Positions 59,707-64,000 of a stretch of DNA of 64,000 nucleotides are shown here, one piece after another; position 1 is the stretch's first letter, and the number at the start of each line of letters is the position of its first letter. A program made the translations under genes and the position numbers. Under the pieces are notes generated by a model. It did no database searches and had not been told where the DNA came from. It saw only the letters and a program-made list of their open reading frames with translations. The stretch covers positions 1 to 64,000 of the forward strand of contig JABHYO010000142.1 of NCBI GenBank assembly GCA_018656865.1. The letters run 5' to 3'. Source of the DNA: Gammaproteobacteria bacterium. GTDB lineage: Bacteria; Pseudomonadota; Gammaproteobacteria; Pseudomonadales; Azotimanducaceae.

Positions 59707-59763
59707 ATCATCATTCAGAATAAGAATCATATCAGGCCATATCGGAGTCCGATACGGCCGTGG

Positions 59764-60969
59764 TTATCCGCCTTTGACATCCCTGAACGGTACGGCCTTG
59801 TCTATTTCAGGTTCCTTCGGCAGACCCAGCACGCGCTCACCGATAATATTCCGCTGAACCTGGTCGGTCCCGCCGCCGATGGAGGTAAAGTAGGCGTTGA
59901 GTGCCAGAAAGTTAGCGTCTTCCGCCCGCGGATTTTCAGAACCTTCCAGGAGGCTTTCTGCGTCCAATAGATCAGTCCGCAGGCGTGCGGTTTCATGCAG
60001 GATCCTGGACATGGCCAGTTTTCCCAGAGACATGATGGAAGCAGATGTACCCACTTCCAGGTCTGCTTTCGCTCGAGCCGTGTTGAGGTCGTTGAGTTTG
60101 CGCCAGGCGATCACCTGGGCGATACGTTGGCGTATTGAGGTGTCGCTCAGTTTGCCAGCCTCCCGGGCAAGCGCAATCAGTTCGTCTTCTCCTTCAGCCA
60201 TTTTTACTCTATTGCCGCTGCGCGGACCTCTTGCCGCTTCTCCCATATATGAGCGCTCGTAAGCCAGCGCGGTAACCAGAACCTTCCAGCCGTCACCTTC
60301 GTTGCTTAAAAGGTTGGCGGCAGGTGCACGAGCGTCGGTAATAAAAACCTCATTGAAGTGTGACTCGTTAGTTATCTGGCGCAGAGGTCGAATCTCGATA
60401 CCCGGTTGTTTCATGGGTAGGAAAAAGAAAGACAGTCCTCGATGTTTCGGCACGTCCCAGTTGGTTCGCGCAATCAGCATGCCGTAGTCTGCCCTCGTGG
60501 CGCCGGAGGTCCATACCTTCTGGCCATTGACGACCCATTCATCGCCATCGCGTTCCGCTTTCGTACGAACCCCGGCGAGGTCTGAACCAGCTCCGGGTTC
60601 GCTGTACAGGAGGCACATTTCGACTTCGCCGCGCATAAGTCCGGGGATTAATTGCTTTTTCAGATCTTCAGTCGCAAATGCCAGAAGCGTGTTGATCCAC
60701 AGGTTGGTGCGATCCTGTCCCGTACCAAAAGCGTGGACCCTCGCGAATTCTTCCCGGACCACACGGTTTCGGGCATCGTCGAATTCTCTGCCGAACCATT
60801 CCTTAGGCCACTGTGGTGCTGCCCATCCGGCATCGACAACCTGGGTAAGCCAGGCAACACGGTTCGGTCCTTCCTGAGCCTCACCTTTCCAGGCAGGGTT
60901 CCAGTTTTCTTCCAGCCAGGCTCGAACCTCCTGGCGGACCGTTTCAACATCAGGTAGTTGTTCTGTCAT
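59764..60969 (-). CDS. Acyl-CoA dehydrogenase
   Basis: LYSEPGAGSDLAGVRTKAERDGDEWVVNGQKVWTSGA; GGGTDQVQRNIIGERVLGLP. Confidence 0.95.
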   Translation of the reverse strand: MTEQLPDVETVRQEVRAWLEENWNPAWKGEAQEGPNRVAWLTQVVDAGWAAPQWPKEWFGREFDDARNRVVREEFARVHAFGTGQDRTNLWINTLLAFATEDLKKQLIPGLMRGEVEMCLLYSEPGAGSDLAGVRTKAERDGDEWVVNGQKVWTSGATRADYGMLIARTNWDVPKHRGLSFFFLPMKQPGIEIRPLRQITNESHFNEVFITDARAPAANLLSNEGDGWKVLVTALAYERSYMGEAARGPRSGNRVKMAEGEDELIALAREAGKLSDTSIRQRIAQVIAWRKLNDLNTARAKADLEVGTSASIMSLGKLAMSRILHETARLRTDLLDAESLLEGSENPRAEDANFLALNAYFTSIGGGTDQVQRNIIGERVLGLPKEPEIDKAVPFRDVKGG

Positions 60970-60971
60970 GG

Positions 60972-62084
60972 TTAACCCCCCAGAGCACACAGGTATTGTT
61001 CACGAAAATAGTTCGACGAGCCGAGCAGTTGTTGATCAGCCCGGGACCGTCGCAGGTAGAGATGTGCAACATGCTCCCAGGTGAAAGCGATGCCGCCATG
61101 CATCTGTACAGCATCCGCCGCTGACCTGACGAAGGCATCAGCGCAGGAAAAACCTGCAAGGTATCTCCAGGCCGGGGCATCATCGGCTCCGTCATCGGTT
61201 TTTTCTGCTGCCTGACGTGCTGCCGAAATTGCCGATTCTACTTCGACGATTAAATCAGCAGCCATGTGTTTGACAGCCTGAAAGCTGCCAATCGGCCGGC
61301 CGAACTGGTGGCGAATATTGGCGTAGTCCACGGTAATGTCGAGAATCCGCTGTGCGCCACCTGCCTGTTCGCCAGCTAGTGCAACGAGACCCAGGTCGAG
61401 GGCATGTTGTATGGATTGCCAGCCGGAGCCGACATCTCCAATCTGCCGTGCGGGTGTGTCAGTCAGTGTGATCTTGTCCAGTACCAGTGTGTGATCGAAA
61501 CTTGGCAGGGCCAGGCAAGTGGCACCATGCGATGAGGGTTCGATTTCGAATAGCGCCGGACCGCTGTCTGTATTGGCAACCGCAATCCAGCAATCGGCGC
61601 CGCGTCCATGCAGGACAAAACCGGAGGCACCACTCAGAACCCAATCATCACCTCGTCTTTCTGCTGAAATCCCAAGGGTTTTTCCCGTCCAGTCCCCTTC
61701 GGGAGAAGTGATGAGCAGAGTTGCAACCAGTGAGCCGGATGCGAGTTGTGGCAGCAGTCGTGACTGGGCATCTTCATCGCCGCTTGCCTGCAATGCCGCA
61801 ACCGACATCACGGCGCTTGCCAGGAGAGGAGCACCCAGCAATGCGCTGCCAGCCTGCTCCATGACCCTCTCGACTGCGATAATCCCCGCACCTGCGCCGC
61901 CGTGACGCTCTTCGACCAGCAGGCTGGTGAGACCCATCTCCGACATTGCCTTCCAGAGCGTGGGATCATATCCCTTGCGGTCCTCCATCCATGAGCGGAC
62001 CTGTTCTTCGGTGCATTTATCTGCGAGAAGGCGGGTAAAAGCGTCCTGCAGGGTAGAGAGTTCTTCGCCTGACAATCTGGCCAA
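60972..62084 (-). CDS. Acyl-CoA dehydrogenase
   Basis: RRGDDWVLSGASGFVLHG, RHQFGRPIGSFQAVKHMAAD, QMHGGIAFTWEHVAHLYLRR. Confidence 0.93.
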   Translation of the reverse strand: MARLSGEELSTLQDAFTRLLADKCTEEQVRSWMEDRKGYDPTLWKAMSEMGLTSLLVEERHGGAGAGIIAVERVMEQAGSALLGAPLLASAVMSVAALQASGDEDAQSRLLPQLASGSLVATLLITSPEGDWTGKTLGISAERRGDDWVLSGASGFVLHGRGADCWIAVANTDSGPALFEIEPSSHGATCLALPSFDHTLVLDKITLTDTPARQIGDVGSGWQSIQHALDLGLVALAGEQAGGAQRILDITVDYANIRHQFGRPIGSFQAVKHMAADLIVEVESAISAARQAAEKTDDGADDAPAWRYLAGFSCADAFVRSAADAVQMHGGIAFTWEHVAHLYLRRSRADQQLLGSSNYFREQYLCALGG

Positions 62085-62130
62085 TGTTTATCCTTAGTTA
62101 TTAAGTTTCACGCATGACAACAAGGTAACA

Positions 62131-62170
62131 CGAATTCAGGATCATCGAATTCAGGATCATCGAATTCAGG
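62131..62170. repeat. 15-bp tandem repeat CGAATTCAGGATCAT (about 2.7 copies)
   Basis: Direct reading; the final partial copy overlaps the 3' end of the downstream - strand gene. Confidence 0.9.
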
Positions 62171-63161
62171 GGTCAAGCAACATCTGCCACCAGCGTGCGG
62201 TCTGATCTCTTGTTGTTTGCCGCAATGATTGCCAGTCGATGTGTGCGTCCTGGGGCTTGTGGGGATCCAGATCAATCGCCCAAAGCGCATCGATTTCGTT
62301 GGGCACAACGGAGTAGCGGACATCGATGATGCGATTCGGGACATCCGGATCGACTGCCAGGTAATCGTTCGAGAACCAGCGGAACCTTTCGATGTCTTTT
62401 GCTTGCTGGCTGGTCAGGTCCAGCCAGGGGAGGTGTTTCTTCAGATCGAGTTTTTCGGCGTTATCGCCGGGGTACTGGCGACCATTCACCCCCAGTCTTA
62501 CAGCATCGACATAGTATCTGTCCCCGGCCTCGTAGACGATCTTCCAGAGGAGCATGCTGCCAAATCCCGGCTTGGCTTCCAGGCGAACCGGATCGTGGTC
62601 TCTCGAAGCAGCGAGCGCATAACCCAGTTCCTCGGCTCGTTCGCGTTGGAAGACACCAAAGATGAGGTAGGAGACCGCCCAGAGCATCGCTATGCGACCG
62701 AGGGCAGGCTTTTTTCGAATGACCCCGAAGACAATCAGTCCCAGGATTGGCAGGGTGAACAATGGATCGACGATGGAAACGTTGTTCCACGCGAAGCGTT
62801 CAGTTGAGAATGGCCAAAACAGCTGGGTGCCGTAGTTCGTGCAGGCGTCGAGCAGGCCGTGTGTAGCATAGCCCAGCAGGCAGCAAATATAGCTTTCTCT
62901 GAAGGTTAGTCCCTTGCCCAGCCAGCGATACATGACCAGCGTGACGATCAGGGCTCCGATGGGAATAAAGATCAACGAATGCGTGAACTGGCGATGAAAT
63001 TCGAGAAACAGCAGTGGGTCGGTCGGGGAAACAATGAGGATGTCGAGATCGGGTGCCAGGCCACCAAAGCAGCCCAGCAGAGTTGCTGACTTGACCTTCT
63101 CCTTGCTGCTGGCGGACTGGGCGAGCATCGCTCCCAGAGAGCCCTGGCTGATCGGATCCAT
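62166..63161 (-). CDS. Metal-dependent membrane hydrolase (YdjM/DUF457-like)
   Basis: MDPISQGSLGAMLAQ, HRQFTHSLIFIPIGAL, GYATHGLLDACTNYGTQLFWPFS. Confidence 0.88.
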   Translation of the reverse strand: MDPISQGSLGAMLAQSASSKEKVKSATLLGCFGGLAPDLDILIVSPTDPLLFLEFHRQFTHSLIFIPIGALIVTLVMYRWLGKGLTFRESYICCLLGYATHGLLDACTNYGTQLFWPFSTERFAWNNVSIVDPLFTLPILGLIVFGVIRKKPALGRIAMLWAVSYLIFGVFQRERAEELGYALAASRDHDPVRLEAKPGFGSMLLWKIVYEAGDRYYVDAVRLGVNGRQYPGDNAEKLDLKKHLPWLDLTSQQAKDIERFRWFSNDYLAVDPDVPNRIIDVRYSVVPNEIDALWAIDLDPHKPQDAHIDWQSLRQTTRDQTARWWQMLLDP

Positions 63162-63271
63162 TGAGTTGGTTTTCTAATGCTGATAAAGCGCCGGAGTATA
63201 CCGAAAATTGACGCTTCAACCCGATGTGTTTAGTGTGCAGATCGAGCAGAAGAGGGGTGGTAGCGGCGCAC

Positions 63272-63925
63272 ATGAAGGTCTATATCGACTATAAAAGCCC
63301 ATACGCCTATATCGCCAAGGACCCCACCTATCAGTTGGAGCGGGAATTCGGTATCCAGATCGACTGGTACCCGCTGACACTTAATATCGGCAGCTTTCTG
63401 GGAACTGCAAGGAAAATTGACAACGGCGCAGTTGTCGAGAACAACCGTTCCCCCAGGCAGTGGTTGGCCGTCAAGTATGCCTATAGGGATGCAAGGCGAT
63501 ATGCTGAATTACGTGGGCTGACGCTTAAAGGAACACAGAAAATTTGGGACAGCTCCCTGGCTGCCATCGGCCTGCTCTGGGCAAAGCAACAGGGTCATGA
63601 GCCGCTAAAAGCCTATACCGATATGACCTATGAACGTTTCTGGAAGCGTGAACTGGATATCGAAGACCCTGAAGTGATCGTGTCCCTGCTGGAGGATTCC
63701 GGAAGTAAAACGACAGGATTCGATGAGTATCTTGTTGGTGAGGGCCGCGAATATCACGACAGGCTTCAGGATGAGATCCTTGATGCCGGTTATTACGGCG
63801 TACCCACCTACGTTGTCGATGGCGAGTCCTACTTCGGTCGACAAAATCTACCGAGGGTTCGCTGGCATCTCTCAGGGAAACCCGGACCGCTGCCGGACAT
63901 TGCCTACGACACTCTAGGGTCATGA
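63272..63925 (+). CDS. DsbA-family / 2-hydroxychromene-2-carboxylate isomerase-like protein
   Basis: MKVYIDYKSPYAYIAKDP; GVPTYVVDGESYFGRQNLPRV. Confidence 0.85.
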   Translation: MKVYIDYKSPYAYIAKDPTYQLEREFGIQIDWYPLTLNIGSFLGTARKIDNGAVVENNRSPRQWLAVKYAYRDARRYAELRGLTLKGTQKIWDSSLAAIGLLWAKQQGHEPLKAYTDMTYERFWKRELDIEDPEVIVSLLEDSGSKTTGFDEYLVGEGREYHDRLQDEILDAGYYGVPTYVVDGESYFGRQNLPRVRWHLSGKPGPLPDIAYDTLGS

Positions 63926-64000
63926 TTTTCTATCTCACATTCGGCGACCTTGCGACCTGGCTGACACTGGCTCCCCTGAAACGCCTGATGAGGGAAACCG
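63922..64000 (+). CDS. Partial CDS at window edge
   Basis: ATGA overlap with the preceding stop; MIFYLTFGDLATWLTLAPLKRLMRET... open to the window end. Confidence 0.5.
   Translation, partial: MIFYLTFGDLATWLTLAPLKRLMRET

Noticed and set aside
62229-62807. 192-aa + strand ORF opposite the membrane hydrolase
   Set aside because: Antisense shadow of a gene with recognisable motifs; no family signature of its own.
1-64000. CRISPR arrays, tRNA/rRNA genes, prophage or transposase genes
   Set aside because: No regularly spaced repeats, no recognisable tRNA/rRNA sequence, and no transposase, integrase or phage structural ORF seen.

Overview
64 kb window, probably from a gammaproteobacterium (inferred from gene style only). 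It has two parts. (A) ~1-36.6 kb and ~59.7-64 kb are mostly ordinary catabolic, transport and housekeeping genes: GH3 glycosidase, thiolase, P450, SDRs, MDR dehydrogenases, acyl-CoA dehydrogenases, an RND efflux operon with its TetR regulator, a GMC oxidoreductase pair and a PQQ beta-propeller protein. (B) ~36.6-59.7 kb is a respiratory island made of two convergent gene trains. The + strand train encodes a di-heme peroxidase, an NTF2-like protein, SCO, a very divergent NosZ-like protein (beta-propeller plus C-terminal CuA-type cupredoxin), a lipoprotein, split cytochrome b / cytochrome b-c, two Vgb-like propellers, two c-type cytochromes, a NosF/NosY-like ABC pair, GldG-like and DUF4340-like proteins, an orphan periplasmic binding lipoprotein, and a second, fused cytochrome b-c. 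The - strand train encodes two ferritin-like proteins, a zinc-ribbon protein, a CcmH-like protein, a CX3CH protein, two TlpA-like thioredoxins and a CcdA-like protein. Each train is preceded by an FNR/DNR-like palindrome centred exactly 41.5 bp upstream of a start site predicted from a -10-like hexamer. The trains converge on an imperfect ~26-36 bp inverted repeat element. The NosZ-like protein retains most of the NosZ framework but differs at several positions that are copper ligands in canonical N2O reductase, and no NosD, NosL, NosR or Rieske gene is recognisable in the window. This island is the best candidate for an undescribed or poorly described system. All homology calls are from memory and visual alignment; nothing was searched.
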